From positions 62,001 to 126,000 of the forward strand of contig NZ_PNYA01000007.1 of NCBI RefSeq assembly GCF_002879885.1: a stretch of DNA of 64,000 bases, read 5' to 3'. The DNA is from Trinickia dabaoshanensis. GTDB taxonomy: Bacteria; Pseudomonadota; Gammaproteobacteria; Burkholderiales; Burkholderiaceae. Below are positions 45,614-54,375 of the stretch, in pieces; the stretch's first letter is position 1; the number at the start of each line of letters is the position of its first letter. The position numbers were made by a program, and so were the translations under genes. The notes under the pieces were generated by a model. The model ran no database searches, had not been told where the DNA came from, and saw only the letters and a list, made by a program, of their open reading frames with translations.

Positions 45614-46995
45614 TGGCGACAACGGAAAAGCAGGTGGAAACGACGGGGCTAGCCGGCTGGATCGACCGGCGCTTCCCGATGACGTCGACGTGGAAGGCGC
45701 ATCTGTCGGAGTACTACGCTCCGAAGAACTTCAACTTTTGGTACTTCTTCGGTTCGCTGGCGCTGCTCGTGCTCGTGAACCAAATCGTCACGGGCATCTT
45801 CCTGACGATGAACTACAAGCCCGACTCGCAACTCGCGTTCGCATCGGTCGAATACATCATGCGCGAGGTGCCGTGGGGCTGGCTCATTCGGTACATGCAT
45901 TCCACGGGCGCGTCGATGTTTTTCGTCGTCGTCTATCTGCATATGTTCCGCGGCCTCATGTACGGCTCGTATCGCAAGCCGCGCGAACTCGTTTGGATTT
46001 TCGGGTGCGCGATTTTCCTGTGCTTGATGGCCGAAGCGTTCTTCGGCTACCTGTTGCCGTGGGGGCAGATGTCGTACTGGGGCGCCCAGGTGATCGTGAA
46101 TCTGTTCTCGGCGATTCCGTTCGTCGGCCCGGATCTGTCGCTGTGGATTCGCGGCGACTACGTGGTCTCGGACATCACGCTCAATCGATTCTTCGCGTTC
46201 CACGTGATCGCCATCCCGCTCGTGCTGGTCGGCCTCGTCTTCGTGCATTTGATCGCGCTGCACGAAGTGGGATCGAACAATCCCGACGGTATCGAAATCA
46301 AGGCCAAGAAGGACCCGAACGGCAAGCCGCTCGACGGCATTCCGTTCCATCCGTACTACTCGGTGCACGATTTCATGGGCGTGTGCGTGTTCTTGATGGT
46401 GTTCGCCGCGATCCTGTTCTTCGCGCCTGAAATGGGCGGGTACTTCCTCGAACAGAACAACTTCATCCCGGCCAACCCGCTGCAGACACCGCCCGAAATC
46501 GCGCCCGTGTGGTACTTCACGGCGTTCTACGCGATGCTGCGCGCCACCACCGACCCGTTCAAGATCGTGCTGATGATCGCGGTCGGTTTGCTGGGGTTGC
46601 TGGCGCTGGCCCGCGCCCGTGGCAAGTGGCGAATCGGTTTGCCCGTCTTGTCCGTGTTGCTGATTGCGTTCATGGCGGTCACCGAAGCGAAGTTCTGGGG
46701 CGTCGTCGTGATGGGCTCGGCGGTGATATCGCTGTTTTTCTTGCCGTGGCTCGACCGCAGCCCGGTGAAATCGATCCGCTACAGGCCTTTCTTCCACAAG
46801 GTGCTGTATGGGATCTTCGTGCTGGCATTCTTGACGCTGGCGTTTTTGGGGACAAAGCCGCCTTCGCCGGCGGCGACGCTGATTGCTCAGATTTGCGCGG
46901 TGATCTACTTCGCGTTTTTCCTGGGCATGCCGTTCTGGACTCGACTGGGGACGTTCAAAGAGCCGCCCGAGCGTGTCCGGTACAAGCCCCATTAA
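45613..46995 (+). CDS. petB: Ubiquinol-cytochrome c reductase, cytochrome b
   Basis: 460 residues: full-length cytochrome b (b6 plus subunit IV parts fused). Heme histidines lie in IRYMHSTGASMFF and FFAFHVIAIPLVLVGLVFVHL. The Qo-site motif PPEIAPVWYF is close to the usual PEWY pattern. About nine membrane helices. Confidence 0.95.
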   Translation: MATTEKQVETTGLAGWIDRRFPMTSTWKAHLSEYYAPKNFNFWYFFGSLALLVLVNQIVTGIFLTMNYKPDSQLAFASVEYIMREVPWGWLIRYMHSTGASMFFVVVYLHMFRGLMYGSYRKPRELVWIFGCAIFLCLMAEAFFGYLLPWGQMSYWGAQVIVNLFSAIPFVGPDLSLWIRGDYVVSDITLNRFFAFHVIAIPLVLVGLVFVHLIALHEVGSNNPDGIEIKAKKDPNGKPLDGIPFHPYYSVHDFMGVCVFLMVFAAILFFAPEMGGYFLEQNNFIPANPLQTPPEIAPVWYFTAFYAMLRATTDPFKIVLMIAVGLLGLLALARARGKWRIGLPVLSVLLIAFMAVTEAKFWGVVVMGSAVISLFFLPWLDRSPVKSIRYRPFFHKVLYGIFVLAFLTLAFLGTKPPSPAATLIAQICAVIYFAFFLGMPFWTRLGTFKEPPERVRYKPH

Positions 46996-47017
46996 CCGCG
47001 AGCGAGGACAACACGAT

Positions 47018-47785
47018 ATGAAAACATGGCTGAGGAAGCTTGCGCGGATCGGCGGTGCGAGCGTGGCGCTGACGTTGGCGGTGGCGATGGGGCCGGCCCA
47101 GGCGGAAGAGGGTTTCGCGCTCGATCGTGCGCCTAATAACATGCATGACATCGCGTCGTTGCAGCATGGCGCCCAATTGTTTGTAAACTATTGCTTGAAC
47201 TGCCATAGCGCGAATCTCGTGCGGTACAGCGCGCTGGAGCAGATCGGCATCTCCCAGAAGGAAATCGAGCAGAACCTGCTGTTCACCACCGACAAAGTAG
47301 GTAATACGATGTCGGTGGCGATGCGCCCGGACGACGCGAAGACTTGGTTCGGCGTGACGCCGCCGGATTTGTCGGTGGAGGCGAGGGCGCGCGGGAGCGA
47401 CTGGCTGTATACGTATTTGCGCAGCTTTTATCGCGACGATACGCGGCCGACGGGCTGGAACAACATGGTGTTTCCTAACGTCGGGATGCCGAATGTGCTG
47501 TGGCAATTGCAGGGTGTGCGTACGGCCAAGTTCGACGACGTGAAGGACCCGGAGACGGGGCAGACGACGCATGAGTTTCAGCGCTTCGAAACCGTAAAAC
47601 CGGGGACGATGTCCCGGGTAGATTATGATTCTGCCGTGGCGGATCTGGTCGCGTACCTAACTTGGATGTCCGAGCCGACCCAGCAGACGCGCCGCCAGCT
47701 TGGCGTGTTCGTGCTGATCTTCCTGGGCGTCCTGACGTTTTTCGCCTGGCGGCTCAACGCGGCTTACTGGAAAGACGTCCAATAA
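47018..47785 (+). CDS. petC: Ubiquinol-cytochrome c reductase, cytochrome c1
   Basis: 255 residues. Signal peptide ending GPAQA near residue 29; heme c motif CLNCH (Cys59, Cys62, His63); C-terminal anchor FVLIFLGVLTFFAWRL. Completes petABC. The distal Met ligand lies in MSVAMRPDDAKTWF or later. Confidence 0.95.
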   Translation: MKTWLRKLARIGGASVALTLAVAMGPAQAEEGFALDRAPNNMHDIASLQHGAQLFVNYCLNCHSANLVRYSALEQIGISQKEIEQNLLFTTDKVGNTMSVAMRPDDAKTWFGVTPPDLSVEARARGSDWLYTYLRSFYRDDTRPTGWNNMVFPNVGMPNVLWQLQGVRTAKFDDVKDPETGQTTHEFQRFETVKPGTMSRVDYDSAVADLVAYLTWMSEPTQQTRRQLGVFVLIFLGVLTFFAWRLNAAYWKDVQ

Positions 47786-47818
47786 ACACGCCGTGACACG
47801 GTGTGGGGCCGGCGCAAG

Positions 47819-47847
47819 GGAGCGCCCGCTTAACGAGCGGGCGCTCC
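47819..47847 (+). terminator. Hairpin between petC and sspA
   Basis: Perfect 12-bp GC-rich stem (47819-47830 with 47836-47847) and 5-base loop, 34 bases after petC. No T tract follows directly; TTTTT occurs 30 bases later. It may terminate petABC or process the transcript. Confidence 0.5.
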
Positions 47848-47886
47848 GGCGCGCTGGCCCTTCAGCTTTTTGAGGAAACTTTAGAC

Positions 47887-48498
47887 ATGATGGTTTTGTA
47901 TTCCGGCACAACTTGCCCGTTTTCCCAGCGTTGCCGGCTGGTGTTGTTCGAAAAGGGCATGGACTTCGAGATCCGCGACGTCGACCTGTTCAACAAGCCG
48001 GAAGACATCGCCGTGATGAATCCGTACGGTCAGGTGCCGATTTTGGTCGAGCGCGATCTGATCTTGTACGAATCGAACATCATCAACGAGTACATCGACG
48101 AACGCTTCCCGCATCCGCAACTGATGCCGGCCGACCCGGTTCAGCGTGCGCGTGCGCGTTTGTTCCTGCTGAACTTCGAGAAGGAACTGTTCGTTCACGT
48201 CGGCACGCTCGAGAACGAGAAGGGCAAGGCCGCGGAGAAGAATCACGAGAAGGCGCGTTTGGCGATTCGCGATCGCTTGACGCAATTGGCGCCGATCTTC
48301 TTGAAGAACAAGTACATGCTCGGCGAAGAGTTCTCGATGCTCGACGTGGCGATCGCGCCGCTCTTGTGGCGTCTCGATCACTATGGCATCGAGTTGTCGA
48401 AGAATGCCGCGCCGCTGATGAAGTACGCCGAGCGTATCTTCAGCCGGCCGGCGTATATCGAGGCGCTGACGCCCTCGGAAAAGGTCATGCGCCGCTAA
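47887..48498 (+). CDS. sspA: Stringent starvation protein A (GST fold)
   Basis: 203 residues with glutathione-S-transferase fold (MMVLYSGTTCPFSQRCRLVL, NPYGQVPILVERDLILYESNIINEYIDE). SspA binds RNA polymerase rather than glutathione. The start is at GGAAAC spacing; MM leaves a choice of one residue. Followed by sspB. Confidence 0.92.
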   Translation: MMVLYSGTTCPFSQRCRLVLFEKGMDFEIRDVDLFNKPEDIAVMNPYGQVPILVERDLILYESNIINEYIDERFPHPQLMPADPVQRARARLFLLNFEKELFVHVGTLENEKGKAAEKNHEKARLAIRDRLTQLAPIFLKNKYMLGEEFSMLDVAIAPLLWRLDHYGIELSKNAAPLMKYAERIFSRPAYIEALTPSEKVMRR

Positions 48499-48582
48499 AT
48501 CGAGTCCGGTTGGGCCGCTCGCGTTCGTATCGTTTCGTTAGGGTACGCGGGCGGCGCGCCGGGCCTCGTATGAGGACAGTTG

Positions 48583-49089
48583 ATGCAAGAAATTTCGACT
48601 AAGCCTTATCTGCTGCGTGCGTTGTACGAGTGGTGCACGGACAACGGTTATACGCCGCACATCGCGGTGCGCGTGGACAACCAGACACGTGTGCCGCGTC
48701 AGTTCGTGCACAACGACGAGATCGTGCTGAACATCAGCTTCGAGGCGACGAGCCAACTGCAGATGGGCAACGAGTGGATCGAGTTCAGTGCGCGGTTCTC
48801 GGGCAAGGTGCATAAGATCGAAGTGCAGGTAGCGAATGTGCTGGCGATCTATGCGCGCGAGAACGGGCAGGGCATGGCGTTTCCGGTCGAGCCCGCGACG
48901 GGTGCAGCGCAAAGCGGGCCGGTGGCGAGCAGCGAAGTGCTGGAGACGGACGAGGCGCAAGCCGATCCGCTTTCGCGCGACAGCGGCTCGCGTGCGCCCG
49001 AGCCGACGGGCGAGGGCGGGCGTCCGCGCACCGATGACGACGGCGGCAAAGGCGGCGGCGGTAAAGGCCACCTCAAAGTCGTGAAATGA
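48583..49089 (+). CDS. sspB: ClpXP adaptor SspB
   Basis: Delivers ssrA-tagged proteins to ClpXP. 168 residues. Substrate-binding domain (TKPYLLRALYEWCTDNGYTPHIAV, VPRQFVHNDEIVLNIS, ARFSGKVHKIEVQVANVLAIYARENGQGM region), a polar linker, and a C-terminal GHLKVVK, the ClpX-binding tail. Ends 19 bases before tRNA-Thr. Confidence 0.94.
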   Translation: MQEISTKPYLLRALYEWCTDNGYTPHIAVRVDNQTRVPRQFVHNDEIVLNISFEATSQLQMGNEWIEFSARFSGKVHKIEVQVANVLAIYARENGQGMAFPVEPATGAAQSGPVASSEVLETDEAQADPLSRDSGSRAPEPTGEGGRPRTDDDGGKGGGGKGHLKVVK

Positions 49090-49108
49090 AGTAGAATCGC
49101 CGACTCAC

Positions 49109-49185
<77 letters not shown>

Positions 49186-49190
49186 TACCG

Positions 49191-49224
49191 AAGCGGATCC
49201 CAGAGATGGGGTCCGCTTTTTTTT
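49191..49224 (+). terminator. Rho-independent terminator after tRNA-Thr, supplied by the element
   Basis: Eleven-bp stem (AAGCGGATCCC with GGGGTCCGCTT, one T-G pair) and eight Ts. It lies inside the element, replacing the chromosomal terminator now stranded at 60957-60994. Confidence 0.85.
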
Positions 49225-49253
49225 GTTCTACAAATACTCGTTTGTTCTACAAT
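49222..49253. repeat. Two direct 12-bp repeats next to attL, with possible promoter
   Basis: TTTGTTCTACAA occurs at 49222-49233 and 49241-49252. The core TCTACAAA recurs at 60792-60799 and inverted at 60852-60859 near attR, a layout expected of integrase arm-type sites. The second copy also forms TACAAT (49248-49253), a possible -10 for the cargo genes. Confidence 0.55.
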
Positions 49254-49365
49254 TGCCAGCACGGCGGCACTTCGGAATTTTCCGAAAGCCGTTTCGCTCC
49301 GGTCGGACGGGGGTAGGCATGGCGACCGGGGACGGTTCAATCGCTCCAACAATACCTACAACGCA

Positions 49366-50247
49366 ATGTCTGCCACGATCCAACTTACGCTTGACGGCTC
49401 GCTCGTGCGCGAGCGCCACCAAGTCTCGCTCCGTGTTCTCGGCCGGTCTATGGTTTCGATACAGGCCGCCGTTGATCGAGCCTACCTCGATGTGAGGTAC
49501 GGGAACGTCTGGAAGCACGCCCGCCTGCCAATTGCCTTTTATGACGCTGCCGACTTCCTCGTCGGCGACCCCGAGGAAGGTAGCTACGTCATCGAATTCC
49601 TCTCGGCACAGGGGGCGGCAATTGTTAAGCGACTCAGAGAAGCCATCTCAGACCCCTACCGGCAAGCGGTTGAGGGAGGCGAGCAAGAGATCTTTGCAAT
49701 CAACCGGCAAATAGAAGCTCGAAAAAATCAGATCGAAAATGAAATTTTGATTCCGCAGCCGTTTCAAGAATTTCTTGAGACGCCTGACCAACTAGCAACA
49801 CGTGCGTATGGCGACAAGTCGATCAACAAAAATATCGATCAAATGCTGAGTCCTGTGAGAAAGGACGGTGAGGCGATTCTGAAGTTGGCGTTGAAGCCTA
49901 GCTACCATGAACGAACGGAGACGTTTGTTTTCACCAAGCGTGAAGCCGTGGCATTCAAGAAGGTGATCGGTCAACGACAATTGGGGAATCCAGTCATTTA
50001 TCGTGGCAAGCTTCGCGCGCTCGATAGAGGGCATAATCAGAGGGCAAATTTTCGGGGGAAGTTCATAAATGCGGAAAACGATCGGGATTTGAATATATTT
50101 ATTCAGAGTGAAGATGATTACTCCGATCTTGTTCCCTACATGGATCGTGATGAGATGACTATCGTTGCGTGCCCCATTATCGAATACGACTCCTTTGATC
50201 CGATGGCGGGCGATATTCAGTTCGTGAAGATCGTTGGTGATGGCTGA
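49366..50247 (+). CDS. Unknown protein, first gene of AT-rich cargo trio
   Basis: 293 residues, not recognised. The N-terminal 115 residues are alpha/beta (LTLDGSLVRERHQVSLRVLG, DPEEGSYVIEFLSAQGA), a helical charged middle follows, and the last 75 look beta-rich, like a small barrel (VIYRGKLRALDRG, DLNIFIQSEDDYSDLV). No signal peptide, membrane helix or catalytic motif is seen. Ribosome site is weak. Its stop overlaps the next gene, and the AT content rises along the gene, unlike the flanking chromosome. Position between attL and the integrase is the usual place for phage cargo. Function unknown; defence is inferred only from context. Confidence 0.8.
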   Translation: MSATIQLTLDGSLVRERHQVSLRVLGRSMVSIQAAVDRAYLDVRYGNVWKHARLPIAFYDAADFLVGDPEEGSYVIEFLSAQGAAIVKRLREAISDPYRQAVEGGEQEIFAINRQIEARKNQIENEILIPQPFQEFLETPDQLATRAYGDKSINKNIDQMLSPVRKDGEAILKLALKPSYHERTETFVFTKREAVAFKKVIGQRQLGNPVIYRGKLRALDRGHNQRANFRGKFINAENDRDLNIFIQSEDDYSDLVPYMDRDEMTIVACPIIEYDSFDPMAGDIQFVKIVGDG

Positions 50248-50935
50248 GAATACTCTCGATAAGGTGAAGGAGCAATGCCTAGAACTGGTCCTGAACATCA
50301 TCCCGATGAGTCAGGTGGGATTCGTATTTGTGACTGCTGTTGTCGTGAAACGGATGAGCGAACAACATGCTCGATCGGCATTCGATGCGCTTACCAATCT
50401 TGGCATAAGGAACATGTTTGGTCCAGATAGTGGCATGTTCTGGACTGTTGATATTTTGAACATCGGCGCGTGCTTCTTTCTCGCTCTGCTCAATGCCCGC
50501 GTTATAAAGGCGGCTCTCCGTCATTCATTCAAATCTAGCAGGATATCGGGCAAACTTGAGCACTGGATAGGTGCTGCCACCAGCGCGATAACAGACCTAG
50601 ATAAAGATGAGCGGGCGCCGTTGCGCGAATCAATTGCAGCGGAGCTCGAAAAAAGGATGAAAAGGTATTACGCAAAGCGTCTCTTGTGTGAAGTGCTTTT
50701 TTCTATACCGGCTGTCCTTGTCTATACGTCCGCATATTTGGTGGCGTTGTGCCATTTTAAGATTGCAATTTTAAATATATCGTGGATCGAATGTATTGTC
50801 GGTGCAATCGGCGCAATTCTTTGTTTCGTTAGCCATCGTGACTCTGTGCGATATGCACTCGCAAAAATAGTGCCGTTGCAAGTTTATTTGACGGCAACAA
50901 CCGGGCAGGTTGCGTTTTTTATCGATGCGGATTAA
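50240..50935 (+). CDS. Unknown four-helix membrane protein, second cargo gene
   Basis: 231 residues from the ATG that overlaps the previous stop by 8 bases (a GTG one codon earlier is also in frame). Four hydrophobic segments: LVLNIIPMSQVGFVFVTAVV (about 15-35), ILNIGACFFLALLNARVI (72-90), a third around LFSIPAVLVYTSAYLVAL, and a fourth around ISWIECIVGAIGAILCFV. Between the second and third lies a basic cytoplasmic region of about 60 residues. No family recognised. Overlap with gene 1 argues for a joint function; a membrane effector is one possibility (inference). Confidence 0.8.
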   Translation: MAENTLDKVKEQCLELVLNIIPMSQVGFVFVTAVVVKRMSEQHARSAFDALTNLGIRNMFGPDSGMFWTVDILNIGACFFLALLNARVIKAALRHSFKSSRISGKLEHWIGAATSAITDLDKDERAPLRESIAAELEKRMKRYYAKRLLCEVLFSIPAVLVYTSAYLVALCHFKIAILNISWIECIVGAIGAILCFVSHRDSVRYALAKIVPLQVYLTATTGQVAFFIDAD

Positions 50936-50964
50936 TCGGGTGACGAAATGTCCACGGCAATACT

Positions 50965-52107
50965 ATGAAATCTAAGCATAATGCAGTCGAAGCCAACGAT
51001 TGTGCGAAATATGAAGCGGAGATTCTGAAGACGGGCTTTCCGCTGGAATATGAGACTGCCCGTATGCTGAGAGAGGCTGGTTGGTCCTATATCAGCAATA
51101 AGTTCTATATCGACGACTTAGAAGAGAACGTCCGCGAGATCGATATTGTGGCTTATAAGGTTACTCACACTTCGAACTTCGACGTTTATACGGTATTGGT
51201 GGTTAGCTGCAAGAAAAACGATATGAATGCGTGGGCTGTCCTTTCGCGTAATCTGGATCGTGCCTCGCCGAACAATAATCTCACGCCGGTGCATGCCTGG
51301 ACCAACGACAGGGCATTGAAATACATGATGCAGCCTATTGCTAAGTGGGAGAAAGTCTACCATGATCGCGTCAGAGGCCTGGGGGTAAAAGAAGTTTTAT
51401 CTGAGCCAACGTCAGATATCTTTGCTTTCCAAGAAATGAGAAAGTCGTCCGGGGCTCCAGATAACGATAAGCAAATTTTTTCGTCAATTACGTCTTTGAT
51501 GAAGGCTCAGGCGTATGAAATAGATTCGCTTGGTGTTCGAAAAACTACGCCCTGTGTTTATCAATTCAATCTTGTCTCGGTTATCGATACTGATCTGGTT
51601 AAGTTGAATTTCTCAGATCAAGGTATAAAGGCCTCATCTGTAGAATATGAGCATTATATTGCTCGTTACATAATAAAAAAGCGTGAAATTTTTTCGAGAA
51701 TAATATTTTCTCGGGTTGGCGCTTTTCCTGCTCTGCTAGAGGATTATGGACGGCTCCATGCGGCGAATACGAAAATGCTGTCGGAGACTTGCAGTAGTTT
51801 CTATGATGGAGTGCTCAAAGATTATTATCGGCGAAAGGTGTTCTTGAAGGATTTCATAAATGCTGCTGGGTGGGAGCTTCGTTGGGAGGTGAGAATTGGA
51901 ATGGGGCATGAAATCGATGTTGAAAAGATTACTTTGAGCTTTAATGAGAGTGATGATTGCGCAATCGTCGGGGTTGATGCGCCCGACGCGGCTGTCGACA
52001 TTCTCAATAAGAGTGATCGCGCTAAAAAACAAGTGAAAGAGGTGCTGCTTAAATTATATCGATATGATGGTCCTTTCCGTTTTGAGGTGGACGATATTCC
52101 GTTTTGA
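50965..52107 (+). CDS. PD-(D/E)XK nuclease-like protein, third cargo gene
   Basis: 380 residues, strongly AT-rich. The N-terminus resembles a restriction-endonuclease-like fold: helix FPLEYETARMLREAGW, strand with VREIDIVAYK (Asp60), then VLVVSCKKND (Lys83). The expected Glu or Gln of the (E/Q)xK motif is Ser81, so activity is uncertain; a migrated acid is possible. The remaining 280 residues are not recognised. No membrane helix. Begins 29 bases after the membrane gene; converges on the integrase gene 18 bases away. Confidence 0.78.
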   Translation: MKSKHNAVEANDCAKYEAEILKTGFPLEYETARMLREAGWSYISNKFYIDDLEENVREIDIVAYKVTHTSNFDVYTVLVVSCKKNDMNAWAVLSRNLDRASPNNNLTPVHAWTNDRALKYMMQPIAKWEKVYHDRVRGLGVKEVLSEPTSDIFAFQEMRKSSGAPDNDKQIFSSITSLMKAQAYEIDSLGVRKTTPCVYQFNLVSVIDTDLVKLNFSDQGIKASSVEYEHYIARYIIKKREIFSRIIFSRVGAFPALLEDYGRLHAANTKMLSETCSSFYDGVLKDYYRRKVFLKDFINAAGWELRWEVRIGMGHEIDVEKITLSFNESDDCAIVGVDAPDAAVDILNKSDRAKKQVKEVLLKLYRYDGPFRFEVDDIPF

Positions 52108-52125
52108 GTCGTTGAGGCGAAACGC

Positions 52126-53145
52126 CTATCGTGTAGGAGTTGCCGTTTTCCCGCGCTTCCGAACATAGTGCTCGGTCATCGAGACGCTTCCATGTCCGAG
52201 CAGCGACTGTGCCCCCCTTAGGTCACTGACGCTCTCCTTGTCGGTACCTGCTTTTGCCCGCAAATCGCGAAACTGAAAGTCGTCTTTCGCAATACCTGCC
52301 TCTTCACGAGCCCGGTCGAACCGGAACCGTAACGCTGCACGTCCCAGCGGCCTTCCGTGCTCGTCAACAATCAGACGCGTCGAGCGCGGGTTATGCGTCG
52401 CTTTCCTCCGTACCAACCGATCGAGGAGCTGTGCAAGCTCTCCAACGACCTCGATCCGAAGCCGCGTCCCCGTCTTGTTTTGCTTAACCGAAACAACACC
52501 GTCTCGAACGTCGCGCTCGTCCATCTTCAACACGTCTGCCGGCCGTTGTCCGGTTAGGTACGCAAGATCCATCGCCTCTCGTAACGGTGTATCGGCCTTT
52601 TCCCAAACTGCTTTGTATGCGTCATCGCCCACGTACACGTCGCGGCCTGATTCTCGATGCTTACGCACACCGACGCACGGGTTGGGCCGGTCGGTTGCGC
52701 CCCACTCTCTAGCCTTATTGAAGATGTGAGAAAACAAGGCAATTTCACGGTTGGCCGCAACTGGCGATGCTTTCCGCCAGTCCAGATACTTTCGAATATG
52801 GATAGGTTTGATCGCATCCAAAGGCGCGGGTGGAGAGTCGAAGAAGGAGTACAGCTTCTCTAGCTGCAAGACATTGGTCCGTCGTGTTTCAGCGGCCTTG
52901 CTCGGCAACACTTCTGCCAGGTAGCGTTGCGCTACGTGGCGAAACGTTACGAGGGCACCCGCCGTGCCGCTGCACTGCTCCAAGTCAACGTATAGACGCA
53001 ATGCCTCCACAAAATCGCCGCCAAGCGCTTTCCATCGACGCGGCTTGCCGCCCATGTCGTAGTAGTAGTACGTCTTCCCGCGCAAAGTCTTCTTGATCCG
53101 CATTCTCGGCGGCAAATGCAGATTCTTCGTCGGCTTGCGTCCCAT
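52126..53145 (-). CDS. int: Phage tyrosine integrase
   Basis: Catalyses insertion and excision at tRNA-Thr. 339 residues. A basic N-terminal arm (KNLHLPPRMRIKKTLRGK) is followed by a SAM-like core-binding domain and the catalytic domain: Arg in LTGQRPADVL, Lys in VKQNKTGTRL, FRDLRAKAGTD (the first His of HxxR is Arg, common in this subgroup), His in LLGHGSVSM and nucleophile Tyr in TEHYVRKRG. GGGAGGG precedes the ATG. Confidence 0.94.
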   Translation of the reverse strand: MGRKPTKNLHLPPRMRIKKTLRGKTYYYYDMGGKPRRWKALGGDFVEALRLYVDLEQCSGTAGALVTFRHVAQRYLAEVLPSKAAETRRTNVLQLEKLYSFFDSPPAPLDAIKPIHIRKYLDWRKASPVAANREIALFSHIFNKAREWGATDRPNPCVGVRKHRESGRDVYVGDDAYKAVWEKADTPLREAMDLAYLTGQRPADVLKMDERDVRDGVVSVKQNKTGTRLRIEVVGELAQLLDRLVRRKATHNPRSTRLIVDEHGRPLGRAALRFRFDRAREEAGIAKDDFQFRDLRAKAGTDKESVSDLRGAQSLLGHGSVSMTEHYVRKRGKTATPTR

Positions 53146-53148
53146 CTC

Positions 53149-53364
53149 TCACCCTCCCAGGACTGCGGGATTCCAATGCGAACGCGCACCAGTTGGCGTG
53201 CCACGCTCGAGCTGCGCACGACCCTCGACGACAGCACGAGTAACGACGGCGCGACCGCAGGCGTTGACAAAGAACGGCACCCCCATTCTTCGAAGCGCCT
53301 CGACTTGCTTAGACTTGACCTTTCGACCGGTAAGCACCGCCAGCTCGACCGGAGACAGAAACAT
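53149..53364 (-). CDS. DUF4224 small protein upstream of the integrase
   Basis: 71 residues from the chosen ATG (MFLSPVELAVLTGRK). The LTGRKVKSKQVEALRRMG stretch looks like a helix-turn-helix and is diagnostic of DUF4224. Such proteins sit before phage integrase genes and may act as excisionase or integrase regulator (inference). It starts 11 bases after the replication gene stop and ends three bases before the integrase start, so the three form one operon. Confidence 0.82.
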   Translation of the reverse strand: MFLSPVELAVLTGRKVKSKQVEALRRMGVPFFVNACGRAVVTRAVVEGRAQLERGTPTGARSHWNPAVLGG

Positions 53365-53375
53365 GTCCACCACGT

Positions 53376-54155
53376 TCAGGCCTCCCGAGTTGATAACCAA
53401 AAGCACCCCAACGCCTCATTCCAGTATGTTTGGCAACGATCCAGCGAGGAACCGACCTTGAGTGCCGCATCGAACACGCGCTTGATCGCCTCAACAGGGT
53501 TGTTTTCCAACAGATGGTCGATTGGCTGTTCCTCGGGCACGACGATCCCCCTACTGGTCCAGTACCGCTTCTCGTTAATCGCGTGCTCTGCAAAGTCCTT
53601 CGTCATGTACTTGCACAGATACGACGCTAGCTTGTGCCGTAGCCCTTTTTCCTTGAACGGATTCCGAACGTCGATGTTGCCGTTGTCGTGGCCGACAATG
53701 CTGCGCCAGATTGCTCGCAGGACACGATAGTTCTGGCGCCCCTTGACTGCGACATGAAGGTGCCATGCACCGCGCTTTTGCCGCTCTGCGACCGCGACGT
53801 AGTGAAAATTTCCCAACTTGCCGAGCCGTCGGCGAAGTGCATCGTAGTCCTTCTTCAATCGCATTTTGTCCACCATGTTCTCGCGATAAGTAAGCGTGAT
53901 CATTCGATCTGCGCCGATCGCCTTGCATCGAAGACGGACCTGCTTCTTGGCCCGCTTCGCGGCATCCATCTGGTTTTGCTCCGTGTTTTCTGACTCACCC
54001 CGCTTCGCACGTGGAAATGCGCTGAGAGCCAGAGCGCCCATGTACCGATCGAACCGAGTGGCCGTGACCTCAACCTGACCGTCGCCGAAGTTCCGTCCAC
54101 GGATGACCCACTCTCTTCGGAAGCTCGCGAAATCGCCTATACTGTCGTCGTGCAT
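53376..54155 (-). CDS. Inovirus rolling-circle replication initiator (HUH endonuclease)
   Basis: Nicks the phage plus strand to begin rolling-circle replication. HUH motif HLH in RGAWHLHVAVKGR; catalytic Tyr pair in LASYLCKYMTKD, four residues apart; N-terminal strand MITLTYRENM. The ATG at 54155 has AAGGACA at good spacing and gives 259 residues. The frame is open to 54398, but that extension runs through two strong inverted repeats, so it is probably non-coding. Confidence 0.88.
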   Translation of the reverse strand: MHDDSIGDFASFRREWVIRGRNFGDGQVEVTATRFDRYMGALALSAFPRAKRGESENTEQNQMDAAKRAKKQVRLRCKAIGADRMITLTYRENMVDKMRLKKDYDALRRRLGKLGNFHYVAVAERQKRGAWHLHVAVKGRQNYRVLRAIWRSIVGHDNGNIDVRNPFKEKGLRHKLASYLCKYMTKDFAEHAINEKRYWTSRGIVVPEEQPIDHLLENNPVEAIKRVFDAALKVGSSLDRCQTYWNEALGCFWLSTREA

Positions 54156-54182
54156 TGCAACTGTCCTTGTAATGCTGTTGTG

Positions 54183-54375
54183 CAAAGCCTCGAACCGCTG
54201 CAACGGTCGGGGCTTTTTCTTTTCCTCGGCGGTTATGCCGTACGCCTGTGGTGCTGTGTTCCGCTCCTCTTCCGTTAAGTGTCCCTGATATAAATCTAGG
54301 CGCGCTGCGCGCGCCCGGCTGTCCTCGCTAACGCTGCGGGCAGGCGGTCGCACGCGCGGTGGACTTGCGCGCCTA
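54183..54375. other. Inovirus intergenic region with inverted repeats, candidate origin
   Basis: Holds a 13-bp imperfect hairpin (54184-54216, one bulged A) followed by a T-rich stretch on the plus strand, and a 9-bp inverted repeat TAGGCGCGC / GCGCGCCTA (54297-54305 and 54367-54375) enclosing GC-rich palindromic sequence. Hairpins between the secretin and replication genes are where filamentous phages keep origins and packaging signals. Assignment is inferred. Confidence 0.45.
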
